A stretch of DNA of 64,000 nucleotides. It comes from Bradyrhizobium sp. 200. GTDB taxonomy: Bacteria; Pseudomonadota; Alphaproteobacteria; Rhizobiales; Xanthobacteraceae. Positions within the stretch are counted from its first letter, which is position 1; each line of letters starts with the position of its first letter. Below are positions 48,617-57,462 of the stretch, piece by piece. Below the pieces are notes generated by a model. It was not told the DNA's origin. It ran no database searches and saw only the letters and a list, made by a program, of their open reading frames with translations. The stretch is from contig NZ_CP064689.1 of NCBI RefSeq assembly GCF_023100945.1, forward strand, positions 3,888,001 through 3,952,000. The letters are read 5' to 3'. Made by a program: the position numbers and the translations under genes.

Positions 48617-49651
48617 ATGGCTGTACCCAAGAAAAGCGCCGAGAAAAGCGTCGCGAAGGAAACAGGGCAGGAGAAGGCAAACGGGTCCCCACCGGAATTC
48701 ACCAAGGCGCAGGAGCTGGCGGCGCTCCGGGACATGCTCCTGATCCGCCGCTTCGAGGAAAAGGCCGGCCAGCTCTACGGCATGGGTGCGATCGGCGGCT
48801 TCTGCCACCTCTACATCGGCCAGGAAGCCGTCGTGGTCGGGATGCAGATGGCCCTGAAGCAGGGCGACCAGGTCATAACCGGGTACCGCGACCACGGCCA
48901 CATGCTGGCCTGCGGGATGGACGCCAATGGCGTGATGGCCGAACTCACCGGACGCCGCGGCGGCTATTCCAAGGGCAAGGGCGGCTCCATGCACATGTTC
49001 AGCATGGAGAAGAATTTCTACGGCGGCCACGGCATCGTCGGCGCCCAGGTTTCGCTCGGCACCGGGCTCGCCTTCGCCAACCGCTACCGCGGCAATGATT
49101 TCGTCAGCGTCGCCTATTTCGGCGACGGCGCTTCCAACCAGGGCCAGGTCTACGAGAGCTTCAACATGGCGGAGCTGTGGAAGCTGCCGGTGATCTATGT
49201 GATCGAGAACAACCGTTACGCCATGGGCACGTCGGTGACGCGCTCCTCGGCCCTGACCGATTTTTCGAAGCGCGGTGCATCCTTCAATATTCCCGGCGAA
49301 CAGGTCGACGGCATGGACGTCCGCGCCGTCAAGGCCGCGGGCGACGAGGCGGTCGCCTGGTGCCGCGCCGGCAAGGGGCCCTTCATCCTGGAAATGCAGA
49401 CCTACCGCTACCGCGGCCACTCGATGTCGGACCCGGCCAAGTACCGAACCCGCGAAGAGGTCGAGAAGATCCGCACCGACCAGGACCCGATCGAACAGGT
49501 TCGCAACCGCCTGCTGGCCGCCAAGGTCACCGAGCAGGAGCTCAAGGCCATCGACGCCGAGGTCCGCGAGATCGTCAACGCCTCGGCGGACTTCGCCCAG
49601 CGCGATCCCGAGCCCGATCCTTCCGAGCTCTGGACCGACATCTACAGGTAA
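48617..49651 (+). CDS. pdhA: Pyruvate dehydrogenase E1 alpha subunit
   Basis: Thiamine-diphosphate-dependent decarboxylation of pyruvate, with PdhB. The 344-residue subunit has a charged N-terminus, then MLLIRRFEEKAGQLYGMG, TGYRDHGHMLACG, SMHMFS, the TPP motif GDGASNQGQVYESFNMAELW...ENN and the phosphorylation-loop region YRYRGHSMSDPAKYRTREE. ATG 48617 is preferred to TTG 48611. First gene of the pdh operon. Confidence 0.98.
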   Translation: MAVPKKSAEKSVAKETGQEKANGSPPEFTKAQELAALRDMLLIRRFEEKAGQLYGMGAIGGFCHLYIGQEAVVVGMQMALKQGDQVITGYRDHGHMLACGMDANGVMAELTGRRGGYSKGKGGSMHMFSMEKNFYGGHGIVGAQVSLGTGLAFANRYRGNDFVSVAYFGDGASNQGQVYESFNMAELWKLPVIYVIENNRYAMGTSVTRSSALTDFSKRGASFNIPGEQVDGMDVRAVKAAGDEAVAWCRAGKGPFILEMQTYRYRGHSMSDPAKYRTREEVEKIRTDQDPIEQVRNRLLAAKVTEQELKAIDAEVREIVNASADFAQRDPEPDPSELWTDIYR

Positions 49652-49753
49652 TTCAACAAATATTTCGCAAAAATGGGGACCGGTTTTGCTGCTCTAGCGA
49701 CGTGTAAATCAAACGAGCGCAGAACCAACTGACGAGTGATTTCGGGAGCCGAT

Positions 49754-51136
49754 ATGCCCATTCAAGTGCTGATGCCTGCGCTGTCGCCCACCATGGAAAA
49801 GGGCAACCTTGCGAAGTGGCTGAAGAAGGAAGGCGAGACCATCAAGTCGGGCGATGTCATCGCCGAGATCGAGACCGACAAGGCGACGATGGAAGTCGAG
49901 GCGACCGATGAGGGCACGCTCGGCAAGATATTGATTCCCGAAGGCACCGCCGACGTCGCGGTCAACACGCCGATCGCAACTATTCTGGCCGACGGCGAAA
50001 GTGCCGCCGATCTCGGCAAGGCGCCCGCGGCAGCGCCCGCACCTCCCGCTGAGGCCAAGGCAGAGGCGCCCCAGCCAAAGGCTGAAGAGAAGAAAGCGCC
50101 ATCTGCACCCGCCGCTGTCGCCGAGCCCGATCCCGAAGTCCCTGCCGGCACCGAGATGATCACGCAGACCATCCGCGAAGCGCTGCGCGATGCGATGGCC
50201 GAGGAGATGCGGCGCGACCCTGACGTGTTCGTGATGGGCGAAGAGGTCGCGGAATATCAAGGCGCCTACAAGGTGACCCAGGGCCTGCTGCAGGAATTCG
50301 GCGCGCGGCGCGTGATCGATACCCCGATCACCGAGCACGGCTTTGCCGGCGTCGGCGTGGGTGCTGCGATGTCCGGGCTGAAGCCGATCGTCGAATTCAT
50401 GACCTTCAACTTCGCCATGCAGGCGATCGACCAGATCATCAACTCCGCGGCCAAGACGCTGTACATGTCGGGCGGCCAGATGGGCTGCTCGATTGTGTTC
50501 CGCGGCCCGAACGGCGCCGCTGCCCGTGTCGCCGCGCAGCACAGCCAGGACTACTCAGCCTGGTATTCGCAGATTCCGGGGTTGAAGGTGATCGCACCGT
50601 TCTCGGCCGCCGACTACAAGGGGCTCTTGAAGGCCGCAATCCGCGATCCCAACCCGGTCATCTTCCTCGAGAACGAAGTTTTGTACGGCCACACCGGCGA
50701 AGTGCCGAAGCTCGACGATTACGTGATCCCGATTGGCAAGGCGCGGATCGTGCGGTCGGGCAAGGACGTCACGCTGATCTCATGGTCGAATGGCATGACC
50801 TATGCGCTGAAGGCGGCCGATGAACTCGCCAAGGAAGGCATCGAGGCCGAGGTGATCGACCTGCGCACGCTGCGTCCGATGGACACCGAGACCATCGTTG
50901 CGTCGGTGAAGAAGACCGGCCGCGCGGTGACGGTGGAGGAGGGCTGGCAGCAGTCCGGCGTCGGCGCCGAGATAGCCGCCCGCATCATGGAGCACGCCTT
51001 TGACTATCTCGACGCGCCGGTGGCGCGGGTCTCCGGCAAGGACGTGCCGATGCCCTATGCCGCGAACCTCGAAAAGCTCGCATTGCCCAACGTGGCCGAG
51101 GTGGTCGCGGCCGCCAAGGCCGTTGCCTATCGGTAG
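49754..51136 (+). CDS. pdhB: Pyruvate dehydrogenase E1 beta subunit with N-terminal lipoyl domain
   Basis: A 460-residue E1 beta. An N-terminal lipoyl domain (residues 1-80, lipoyl Lys in [11 protein letters not shown]) is joined by an Ala/Pro linker (about 82-130) to the transketolase pyrimidine domain ([18 protein letters not shown] ... [16 protein letters not shown]) and the C-terminal domain ([16 protein letters not shown]). The lipoylated E1 beta is a known rhizobial feature. GGGAGC precedes ATG 49754. Next to pdhA with a 102-base gap. Confidence 0.97.
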   Translation: MPIQVLMPALSPTMEKGNLAKWLKKEGETIKSGDVIAEIETDKATMEVEATDEGTLGKILIPEGTADVAVNTPIATILADGESAADLGKAPAAAPAPPAEAKAEAPQPKAEEKKAPSAPAAVAEPDPEVPAGTEMITQTIREALRDAMAEEMRRDPDVFVMGEEVAEYQGAYKVTQGLLQEFGARRVIDTPITEHGFAGVGVGAAMSGLKPIVEFMTFNFAMQAIDQIINSAAKTLYMSGGQMGCSIVFRGPNGAAARVAAQHSQDYSAWYSQIPGLKVIAPFSAADYKGLLKAAIRDPNPVIFLENEVLYGHTGEVPKLDDYVIPIGKARIVRSGKDVTLISWSNGMTYALKAADELAKEGIEAEVIDLRTLRPMDTETIVASVKKTGRAVTVEEGWQQSGVGAEIAARIMEHAFDYLDAPVARVSGKDVPMPYAANLEKLALPNVAEVVAAAKAVAYR

Positions 51137-51142
51137 GTCGCC

Positions 51143-51448
51143 ATGGCCGGTCCCAATGAACAGCCGCTCCCGCCCGACGTCGCCGGCCGCGAGGATGCCG
51201 TCGAAGTCCTGCGCGCCTTCGTGGTCGACGGCGGGCTCTCGATCGCGTTCCAGCGCGCCTTCGAGGAGCCCGACATGTGGGGCCTGCTGCTGGTCGATAT
51301 CGCGCGCCACGCCGCGCGCGCCTATGCGCGCGAGAGCGGCTACACCGAGGACGAGGCGCTGACGCGCATCGTCGATATGTTCGAAGCCGAGATCAACCGG
51401 CCGACCGACATGGGCTCCACCACGCCCCGGTCGCAACAGGGTCACTGA
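51143..51448 (+). CDS. DUF5076-family protein in the pdh operon
   Basis: A 101-residue soluble protein ([38 protein letters not shown]) of the DUF5076 type. It starts seven bases after pdhB and ends two bases before pdhC, so it is cotranscribed and probably translationally linked. Function unknown. Its fixed place in the operon suggests a helper role in the complex, which is inference. Confidence 0.85.
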   Translation: MAGPNEQPLPPDVAGREDAVEVLRAFVVDGGLSIAFQRAFEEPDMWGLLLVDIARHAARAYARESGYTEDEALTRIVDMFEAEINRPTDMGSTTPRSQQGH

Positions 51449-51450
51449 CA

Positions 51451-52803
51451 ATGCCGATCAACATTTTGATGCCTGCGCTGTCGCCCACGATGGAAAAGGG
51501 CAACCTTGCCAAGTGGCTCAAGAAAGAGGGCGACAAAGTCAAGTCCGGCGACGTGATCGCGGAGATCGAGACCGACAAGGCGACGATGGAAGTCGAGGCG
51601 GTCGACGAGGGCACGATTGCGAAGATTCTGGTGCCTGAGGGCACGCAGGACGTGCCGGTCAACGATATCATCGCGGTTTTGGCTGGCGACGGCGAGGACG
51701 TGAAGGCGGCTGGCGCCGGAGCAGGCGCTGCGGCCGCACCGAAGCCCGCCGAAGCGCCCGCCGCGAAACCGGCGCCCGCACCTGCCGCCGCACCCGCGCC
51801 AAAGCCCGCAGCAACCGGGCCGACGCAGGCTGCCGCGCCGCAGGCGGCGGCTTCCGCTTCGCAAGCCAATGGTCACGCGCGCGTCTTCTCGTCGCCGCTC
51901 GCCCGCCGCCTCGCCAAGGAAGCCGGCATCGACATCGCGCGCATCAACGGCTCCGGCCCCCATGGCCGCATCGTTGCCCGCGACGTCGAGGGCGCGAAAT
52001 CCGGCAAGGGGCTGAAAGCTCCGGCCGCCGCGCCGTCGGCGGGTCCCAGCCCTGCGCCCGGGATGTCGGACAAGCAGATTCTGGCGCTGTTCGAGGAAGG
52101 CTCCTACGAAATCGTGCCGCATGACGGCATGCGGCGCACGATTGCGCAGCGCCTCACCGCATCGGTGCAGACCGTGCCGGTTTTCTACCTGACGATGGAC
52201 TGCGACATCGGCAAGCTCCTGATCGCGCGCGAGGAGATCAATGCCGCGGCGCCCAAGGACAAGGAAAAGAAGCCGCTCTACAAGCTCTCGGTCAACGACT
52301 TCGTCATCAAGGCGATGGCGGTCGCGCTGCAAAAAATTCCGAACTGCAACGTGAGCTGGACCGAAGGCGGCATGCTCAAGCACAAGCATTCCGATATCGG
52401 CGTGGCGGTTGCGATGCCTGGCGGCCTGATCACGCCGATCATCCGCAAAGCAGAGACCAAGACGCTCTCGACCATCTCCGCCGAGATGAAGGACTATGCG
52501 GCGCGCGCGCGGGCGCGAAAACTGAAGCCGGAAGAGTATCAGGGCGGCACCACGGCGGTGTCAAACCTCGGCATGTATGGCATCAATCACTTCACCGCCG
52601 TGATCAATCCGCCGCATGCCACCATCCTCGCCGTCGGCACCAGCGAGGAACGCCCCGTGGTGCGCGCCGGCAAGATCGAGATCGCGCAGATGATGAGCGT
52701 GACGCTGTCCTGCGATCACCGCGCCATCGACGGCGCGCTCGGCGCCGAACTGATCGGCGCGTTCAAGCAGTTGATCGAAAACCCCGTGATGATGATGGTG
52801 TGA
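51451..52803 (+). CDS. pdhC: Pyruvate dehydrogenase E2, dihydrolipoamide acetyltransferase
   Basis: Core of the complex; transfers the acetyl group to CoA. The 450-residue product has one lipoyl domain (residues 1-80, [15 protein letters not shown]), a long Ala/Pro/Lys linker (about 84-135), the peripheral subunit-binding domain ([20 protein letters not shown] ... [12 protein letters not shown], about 145-180), another linker and the catalytic domain ending in the active-site His/Asp of [22 protein letters not shown] 51451 follows the DUF5076 stop directly. Confidence 0.98.
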   Translation: MPINILMPALSPTMEKGNLAKWLKKEGDKVKSGDVIAEIETDKATMEVEAVDEGTIAKILVPEGTQDVPVNDIIAVLAGDGEDVKAAGAGAGAAAAPKPAEAPAAKPAPAPAAAPAPKPAATGPTQAAAPQAAASASQANGHARVFSSPLARRLAKEAGIDIARINGSGPHGRIVARDVEGAKSGKGLKAPAAAPSAGPSPAPGMSDKQILALFEEGSYEIVPHDGMRRTIAQRLTASVQTVPVFYLTMDCDIGKLLIAREEINAAAPKDKEKKPLYKLSVNDFVIKAMAVALQKIPNCNVSWTEGGMLKHKHSDIGVAVAMPGGLITPIIRKAETKTLSTISAEMKDYAARARARKLKPEEYQGGTTAVSNLGMYGINHFTAVINPPHATILAVGTSEERPVVRAGKIEIAQMMSVTLSCDHRAIDGALGAELIGAFKQLIENPVMMMV

Positions 52804-52820
52804 GACGAGGTAACACGCAC

Positions 52821-52901
52821 CGTCATTGCGAGCGCAGCGAAGCAATCCATCTCTCAGCGACAAGGTGGATTGCTTCGTCGCAAGGGCTTCTCGCAATGAC
52901 G
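52821..52901. repeat. Palindromic intergenic repeat, family D
   Basis: CGTCATTGCGAGCGCAGCGA ... AGCAATCCATC and GTGGATTGCTTCGTCGC ... TCTCGCAATGACG. Near copy of 47928-48012. It lies between pdhC and lpd, inside the operon. Confidence 0.88.
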
Positions 52902-52940
52902 CAAGAATGGTGTCGCACGATGGCAACGAGTGCATAAGCA

Positions 52941-54359
52941 ATGGCCGATACATCCTTCGACGTCATCATTATCGGCTCCGGCCCCGGCGGCTACGTCACC
53001 GCGATCCGCGCCGCGCAACTCGGTTTCAAGACCGCGATCATCGAAAAATCCTATCTCGGCGGCATCTGCCTGAACTGGGGCTGCATCCCGACGAAGGCGC
53101 TCTTACGCTCCGCCGAGATCTACCATTACATGCAGCACGCCAAGGATTACGGGCTTTCTGCCGAGAAGGTGTCGTTCGATCCGAAGGCCGTGGTGCAGCG
53201 CTCGCGCGGCGTGTCAAAGCGGCTGAATGACGGCGTCGGCTTCCTGATGAAGAAGAACAAGGTCACGGTGATCTGGGGCGACGCCTCGATCGATGCGCCC
53301 GGCAAGGTCACCGTGAAGAAGTCCTCCGTCGAGGCGCCGAAGGGCGCACTGGGCGAGGGTGCCTATCAGGCCAAGCACATCATCATCGCCACCGGCGCGC
53401 GGCCGCGCGTGCTGCCGGGGCTCGAGCCCGACAAGAAACTGGTCTGGACCTATTTCGAAGCAATGGTGCCGGAGCGGATGCCGAAATCGCTGCTGGTGGT
53501 GGGGTCCGGCGCGATCGGCATCGAATTCGCCTCGTTCTTCCACACCATGGGCGCCGACGTCACCGTGGTCGAGGTGCTGCCGCAGATCCTCCCGGTCGAG
53601 GACGCCGAGATCGCTGGCCTTGCGCGAAAGCGTTTCGAGAAACAGGGCATCAAGATCCTTAGCAACACCAAGGTCACAAAACTGGAGAAGAAGGCGGACA
53701 GTGTCGTCGCCACCATCGACGACGGCAAGAAACCAGAGACGGTCGAGTTCGAGCGGGTGGTCTCGGCGGTCGGCGTGGTCGGCAATATCGAAGGCCTCGG
53801 TTTGGAAAAACTCGGGGTGAAAACCGACCGCGGCTGCATCGTGATCGACGGATACGGCAAGACCAACGTGCCCGGCATCTACGCCATCGGCGACGTCGCG
53901 GGGCCGCCGATGCTGGCGCACAAGGCCGAACACGAGGGCGTGGTCTGCGTCGAGGCCATCAAGGGCCTGCACCCGCACGCCATGGACAAGAACCTCATTC
54001 CCGGCTGCACCTATTGCCACCCGCAGATCGCTTCCGTCGGCCTGACCGAGGCGAGAGCGAAAGAGGGCGGCCGCGAGATCCGCGTCGGCCGCTTCCCCTT
54101 CGTCGGCAATGGCAAGGCGATCGCGCTCGGCGAGGATCAGGGTCTGATCAAGGTGATCTTCGACAAGAAGACCGGGCAACTGCTCGGCGCGCACATGATC
54201 GGTGCCGAAGTGACCGAGCTCATCCAGGGCTATGTCGTCGCCATGAACCTGGAGACGACAGAAGAAGAACTGATGCACACGGTCTTCCCGCATCCGACGC
54301 TGTCGGAGATGATGAAGGAAGCCGTGCTGGATGCCTATGGCCGCGTGCTGAATATGTAA
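52941..54359 (+). CDS. lpdA: Dihydrolipoyl dehydrogenase (E3)
   Basis: Reoxidises dihydrolipoamide with NAD. The 472-residue flavoprotein has the FAD GxGxxG IIGSGPGGYVTAIRAAQLG, the redox disulfide in GGICLNWGCIPTKALL, the NAD-binding VVGSGAIGIEFASFF, YAIGDVAGPPMLAHKAEHEG and the C-terminal active His in HTVFPHPTLSEMMKE. It closes the pdh operon after the repeat. Only a weak ribosome site precedes ATG 52941. Confidence 0.97.
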   Translation: MADTSFDVIIIGSGPGGYVTAIRAAQLGFKTAIIEKSYLGGICLNWGCIPTKALLRSAEIYHYMQHAKDYGLSAEKVSFDPKAVVQRSRGVSKRLNDGVGFLMKKNKVTVIWGDASIDAPGKVTVKKSSVEAPKGALGEGAYQAKHIIIATGARPRVLPGLEPDKKLVWTYFEAMVPERMPKSLLVVGSGAIGIEFASFFHTMGADVTVVEVLPQILPVEDAEIAGLARKRFEKQGIKILSNTKVTKLEKKADSVVATIDDGKKPETVEFERVVSAVGVVGNIEGLGLEKLGVKTDRGCIVIDGYGKTNVPGIYAIGDVAGPPMLAHKAEHEGVVCVEAIKGLHPHAMDKNLIPGCTYCHPQIASVGLTEARAKEGGREIRVGRFPFVGNGKAIALGEDQGLIKVIFDKKTGQLLGAHMIGAEVTELIQGYVVAMNLETTEEELMHTVFPHPTLSEMMKEAVLDAYGRVLNM

Positions 54360-54406
54360 GGCGCGATCCCATCGGCCGCGCCCAACAAGAAAAGAAAGAT
54401 CAATCC

Positions 54407-55648
54407 GTGAATGACAATGACAATCTGACCATCGAACGTCCGACGTTCGTGACCCATCTCGAATGCGCCATGGAAGGCGATCGCTACGCCGCCGACCAGA
54501 TCCACAATCTCTCCAAGGCCGGCAAGCCGCTCTTGGTGCGCTATGATCTTGCGGGCGTGAAGAAGGCGCTGACCAAGGAGGCGCTGTCGCAGCGTCCGGC
54601 CGACATGTGGCGCTACCGCGAGCTGCTGCCGGTGCGAGAAGTCTCCGACATCGTCAGCCTCGGCGAAGTCATGACGCCGCTCATTCGCCTGCCGAAGCTC
54701 GCGAAAAAACTTGGCGGGGGTGAGATCATCGTCAAGGATGAAGGACGGCTGCCGACCGGCTCGTTCAAGGCGCGCGGCTTGGTCATGGCGGTGTCGATGG
54801 GCAAGGCGCTCGGCATCAAGCACATGGCGATGCCGACCAACGGCAATGCCGGCGCAGCGCTCGCGGCCTACGCCACCTCCTGCGGCATCAAGACCACGAT
54901 CTTCTGCCCGGCCGATACGCCGGAGGTGAATGTCAGTGAGATCGAGCTGCAGGGCGCCACCGTCTATCGTGTCAACGGGCTGATCGACGATTGCGGCAAG
55001 ATCGTCGGCGAGGGCAAGGCCAAGGCCGGCTGGTTCGACACCTCGACGCTGAAGGAGCCGTACCGGATCGAAGGCAAGAAGACGATGGGGCTGGAGCTCG
55101 CCGAGCAGCTCGGCTGGGAGGTGCCTGACGTGATCTTCTATCCGACCGGCGGCGGTACCGGCCTGATCGGCATGTGGAAGGCCTTTGCCGAGCTGGAAGC
55201 GATCGGCTTCATCGGCGCGAAGCGGCCGCGGATGGTGGCGGTGCAGGCCGCAGGCTGCGCGCCGATGGTGCGTGCTTTTGAAGCAGGCACAGAGCACGCG
55301 CCGCGCTGGGAAGATGCCCACACCATCGCGTCCGGCATTCGCGTGCCGCAGGCGGTTGGAGATTTTCTGATCCTGCGCGCGGTCCGCGAGAGTAAGGGAT
55401 TTGCGATTGCGGTCTCCGACAAGAAGATTTCTGCTGCGCTCAATGAAGTGGCGCGCGAAGAAGGCCTGCTGTTGTGTCCGGAAGGGGCGGCGACGTATGC
55501 TGCCTATCAGCAAAGCCTTGCCGACGGCCGCGTGACGAAAAACGATCGCGTCATGCTGTTCAATTGCGCGACAGGGCTTAAATATCCGCTGCCGCCGGTC
55601 ACGCGTACGCTCGATCGCCACCAGCCGATCGACTACGCGAAACTCTAA
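54407..55648 (+). CDS. Threonine synthase-like PLP enzyme
   Basis: A 413-residue fold-type II PLP enzyme. The PLP Lys is in LPTGSFKARGLVMAVSMGKAL near residue 117, the Asn and phosphate loop include MPTNGNAGAALAAYA, and the glycine-rich FYPTGGGTGLIGMWKA is near 245. It is closest to threonine synthase (phosphohomoserine to threonine), although other dehydratase-type members look alike. GTG 54407 starts just after the lpd stop, with AAGAAAAG upstream. The rest of the long frame belongs to antisense of lpd. Confidence 0.87.
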   Translation: MNDNDNLTIERPTFVTHLECAMEGDRYAADQIHNLSKAGKPLLVRYDLAGVKKALTKEALSQRPADMWRYRELLPVREVSDIVSLGEVMTPLIRLPKLAKKLGGGEIIVKDEGRLPTGSFKARGLVMAVSMGKALGIKHMAMPTNGNAGAALAAYATSCGIKTTIFCPADTPEVNVSEIELQGATVYRVNGLIDDCGKIVGEGKAKAGWFDTSTLKEPYRIEGKKTMGLELAEQLGWEVPDVIFYPTGGGTGLIGMWKAFAELEAIGFIGAKRPRMVAVQAAGCAPMVRAFEAGTEHAPRWEDAHTIASGIRVPQAVGDFLILRAVRESKGFAIAVSDKKISAALNEVAREEGLLLCPEGAATYAAYQQSLADGRVTKNDRVMLFNCATGLKYPLPPVTRTLDRHQPIDYAKL

Positions 55649-55681
55649 CCTTCGTGCGGCGGCATGTGACGGGAGCACGAG

Positions 55682-56650
55682 ATGCGAAAGATCATTCTGG
55701 CCGCCTTTACGTTGTTGGCTTTGGGCGGCGCCGCAGTCGCGCAAAACTTTCCATCGCGCCCCATCACCATCATCGTGCCGTTCTCCGCCGGCGGTCCGTC
55801 GGATGCGATGGCACGGATTCTCGCCGAACGGATGAAGGTGACGCTCGGCGAGCAGCTCCTCGTCGAGAACGTGACGGGGGCGGGCGGTTCGGTCGGCGTC
55901 GGCCGCGCCGTGCGTTCGCCGCCTGACGGCTACGCGATCAGCTTCGGCCATCTCGGTACCCACGTCGCCAATGGCGCGATCTACAAGCTCGGCTACGATC
56001 TCGTCACCGATCTCGAACCGGTCGCGTTGCTGCCGAGCAACCCGATGATCATCGTCAGCAAGAACACGGTCCCGGCGAAATCGCTGAAGGAATTCATCGC
56101 TTGGCTGAAGGCGCAGCCAGCGCCGCCGACGGCGGGCACCGCTGGTGCCGGCTCCGGAAGCCACATCGCCGGGCTCTATTTCGAGAACGTCGCCGGCGTC
56201 AAGCTGCAATACGTGCCGTATCGCGGCACGGGACCCGCGATGAACGATCTCGTTGCCGGCCAGATCGATCTGATCGTCGACCAGACTTCGAACTCGATCG
56301 GGCAGGTGCGCGCCGGCAACATCCGCGCCTATGCCATCACCGATTCCAGGCGCGTTGAATCTGCCTCCGACATTCCGACCGTCGACGAAGCCGGGCTGCC
56401 CGGATTCCACATGACGCTGTGGTCCGGCCTCTGGGTGCCCAAGGGTACGCCAGGCGACATCGTCGCCAAGCTGAACGCTGCGGCGGTAGACGCCCTGAAC
56501 GATCCGGCCGTGCGCAAGCAGCTCGAAAATTTGGGCTTGCAGATGCCGCCAAAGGACAAGCTTACGCCTGACGCGCTCGGCGCCTGGCAGAAGGCCGAAA
56601 TCGCAAAATGGTGGCCGATGATCAAGGCCGCCAATGTGAAGGTGGACTAG
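55682..56650 (+). CDS. Bug-family periplasmic solute-binding protein (TctC type)
   Basis: Substrate-binding protein of a tripartite tricarboxylate-type transporter, 322 residues. Signal peptide MRKIILAAFTLLALGGAAVAQ, then the Bug start FPSRPITIIVPFSAGGPSDAMAR, VENVTGAGGSVGVGRAV and the VPYRGTGPAMNDLVAGQIDL ligand loop. No membrane subunits (TctA/TctB) are adjacent. GGGAGCACGAG lies upstream of ATG 55682. Two broken copies of its 3' end lie at 57019-57130 and 59918-60090. Confidence 0.94.
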   Translation: MRKIILAAFTLLALGGAAVAQNFPSRPITIIVPFSAGGPSDAMARILAERMKVTLGEQLLVENVTGAGGSVGVGRAVRSPPDGYAISFGHLGTHVANGAIYKLGYDLVTDLEPVALLPSNPMIIVSKNTVPAKSLKEFIAWLKAQPAPPTAGTAGAGSGSHIAGLYFENVAGVKLQYVPYRGTGPAMNDLVAGQIDLIVDQTSNSIGQVRAGNIRAYAITDSRRVESASDIPTVDEAGLPGFHMTLWSGLWVPKGTPGDIVAKLNAAAVDALNDPAVRKQLENLGLQMPPKDKLTPDALGAWQKAEIAKWWPMIKAANVKVD

Positions 56651-56745
56651 CTTCGGATGCGCACGCGGACGAGTGTGCAAGACCGGGACGGGGAACCTAC
56701 CGGTAGCGCGGACGTTAGCGCTCTTATACGTATACGGAGCGCACA

Positions 56746-56910
56746 ATGGCTGACAATGACAACCGACGGAAGGGCACAATCGGACTCATTCTCGGCGGAA
56801 TCATCGCGGTGGCTGCCGCGGCATTCATTCTCACCGGCGGGCAATTGGGCGGGGTTAAAGAAGTGACCAACGATGCTGACCTTGCGCCGGTCGCGCCCGG
56901 AAAGAAATAG
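56746..56910 (+). CDS. 54-residue small membrane protein
   Basis: The frame at ATG 56746 has GGAG about seven bases upstream and reads MADNDNRRKGTIGLILGG, a helix to about residue 30 (IIAVAAAAFILTGG), and an acidic/basic tail ending VAPGKK. The positive start and single helix fit a small inner-membrane protein, N-terminus inside. It lies between the Bug gene and the relic region, and its role is unknown. Confidence 0.65.
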   Translation: MADNDNRRKGTIGLILGGIIAVAAAAFILTGGQLGGVKEVTNDADLAPVAPGKK

Positions 56911-57018
56911 CGTGAACATGGATCGGTGAGTGTGCTGATTTTGCTCTATCGCCTTGGACTGCAGCGGCTGGGCTGCCCTCTATATTGATTGGATGCTCTA
57001 TTTCGACTGAACATCGTC

Positions 57019-57130
57019 GGTCTGCAGATGCCGCCGAAGGACAAGCTCGCGCCCGCAGCGCTCGGCGTCTGGCAGAAGGCCGAAATTGCAAAATGGTGGC
57101 CGATGATCAAGGCCGCCAACGTCAAGGTGG
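57019..57130 (+). pseudogene. Decayed fragment of a Bug solute-binding gene
   Basis: GLQMPPKDKLAPAALGVWQK and the following residues repeat the last 37 residues of the intact Bug protein with three changes. The sequence loses the last Asp codon and the stop, and runs straight into the transposase relic at 57133. No start or signal peptide remains. Confidence 0.85.
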
Positions 57131-57132
57131 CC

Positions 57133-57324
57133 GCCTTTTGGATAGCTGCCGGCGTCGATGTCGCAGGAGATGGTGATGCCTGCGGCGGTCTTGGTGGCAG
57201 CGATTAGCTGCACGATGACTTTGTGAGAGATCAGCGGCTTGCTGCGCCAGTTCTGGCTGATGAAGGCGAACGTGCGATGCTCGATGCGGTTCCACTTGCT
57301 GGTACCGGGCGGGTAGCCAGGCCA
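57133..57324 (-). mobile_element. ISAzo13-type transposase C-terminal relic, minus orientation
   Basis: The minus strand reads GYPPGTSKWNRIEHRTFAF, then NWRSKPLISHKVIVQLIAAT and DIDAGSYPKG. PPGTSKWNxIEHR, NWRxKPLxS and LIAATxT are hallmarks of the DDE transposase of the ISAzo13 family. Only the C-terminal 64 residues remain; the rest of the element is missing here and the fragment joins the Bug fragment. Confidence 0.82.
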
Positions 57325-57367
57325 GTTTGATGCGTTCGAACGCTTCCGACGGGGCGGCCAACCGGCG

Positions 57368-57441
57368 ATCTCTGTCGACACCAAAAGAAGAAGCTGGTCG
57401 GAGACTTCAAGAACAGCGGCCGGGAGCTGCGGAAGGCCGGC
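57368..57441 (+). mobile_element. ISAzo13-type transposase fragment, plus orientation, frameshifted
   Basis: The plus strand reads ISVDTK, then, after a one-base deletion in the A-rich run near 57382, KKKLVGDFKNSGRELRKAG. SVDTKKKxLVGDFKNxGRE is the catalytic-Asp segment of the ISAzo13 transposase. It faces the opposite way to the C-terminal piece at 57133-57324, so the relic has been rearranged as well as truncated. Confidence 0.78.
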
Positions 57442-57462
57442 CCCAAGCTGCCCGTCATGACT

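Noticed and set aside
54335..56779. An 814-codon open frame on the minus strand opposite threonine synthase-like and Bug genes
   Set aside because: It crosses two well-supported genes and their gap, and its protein shows Arg/His/Ala-rich antisense composition without motifs.
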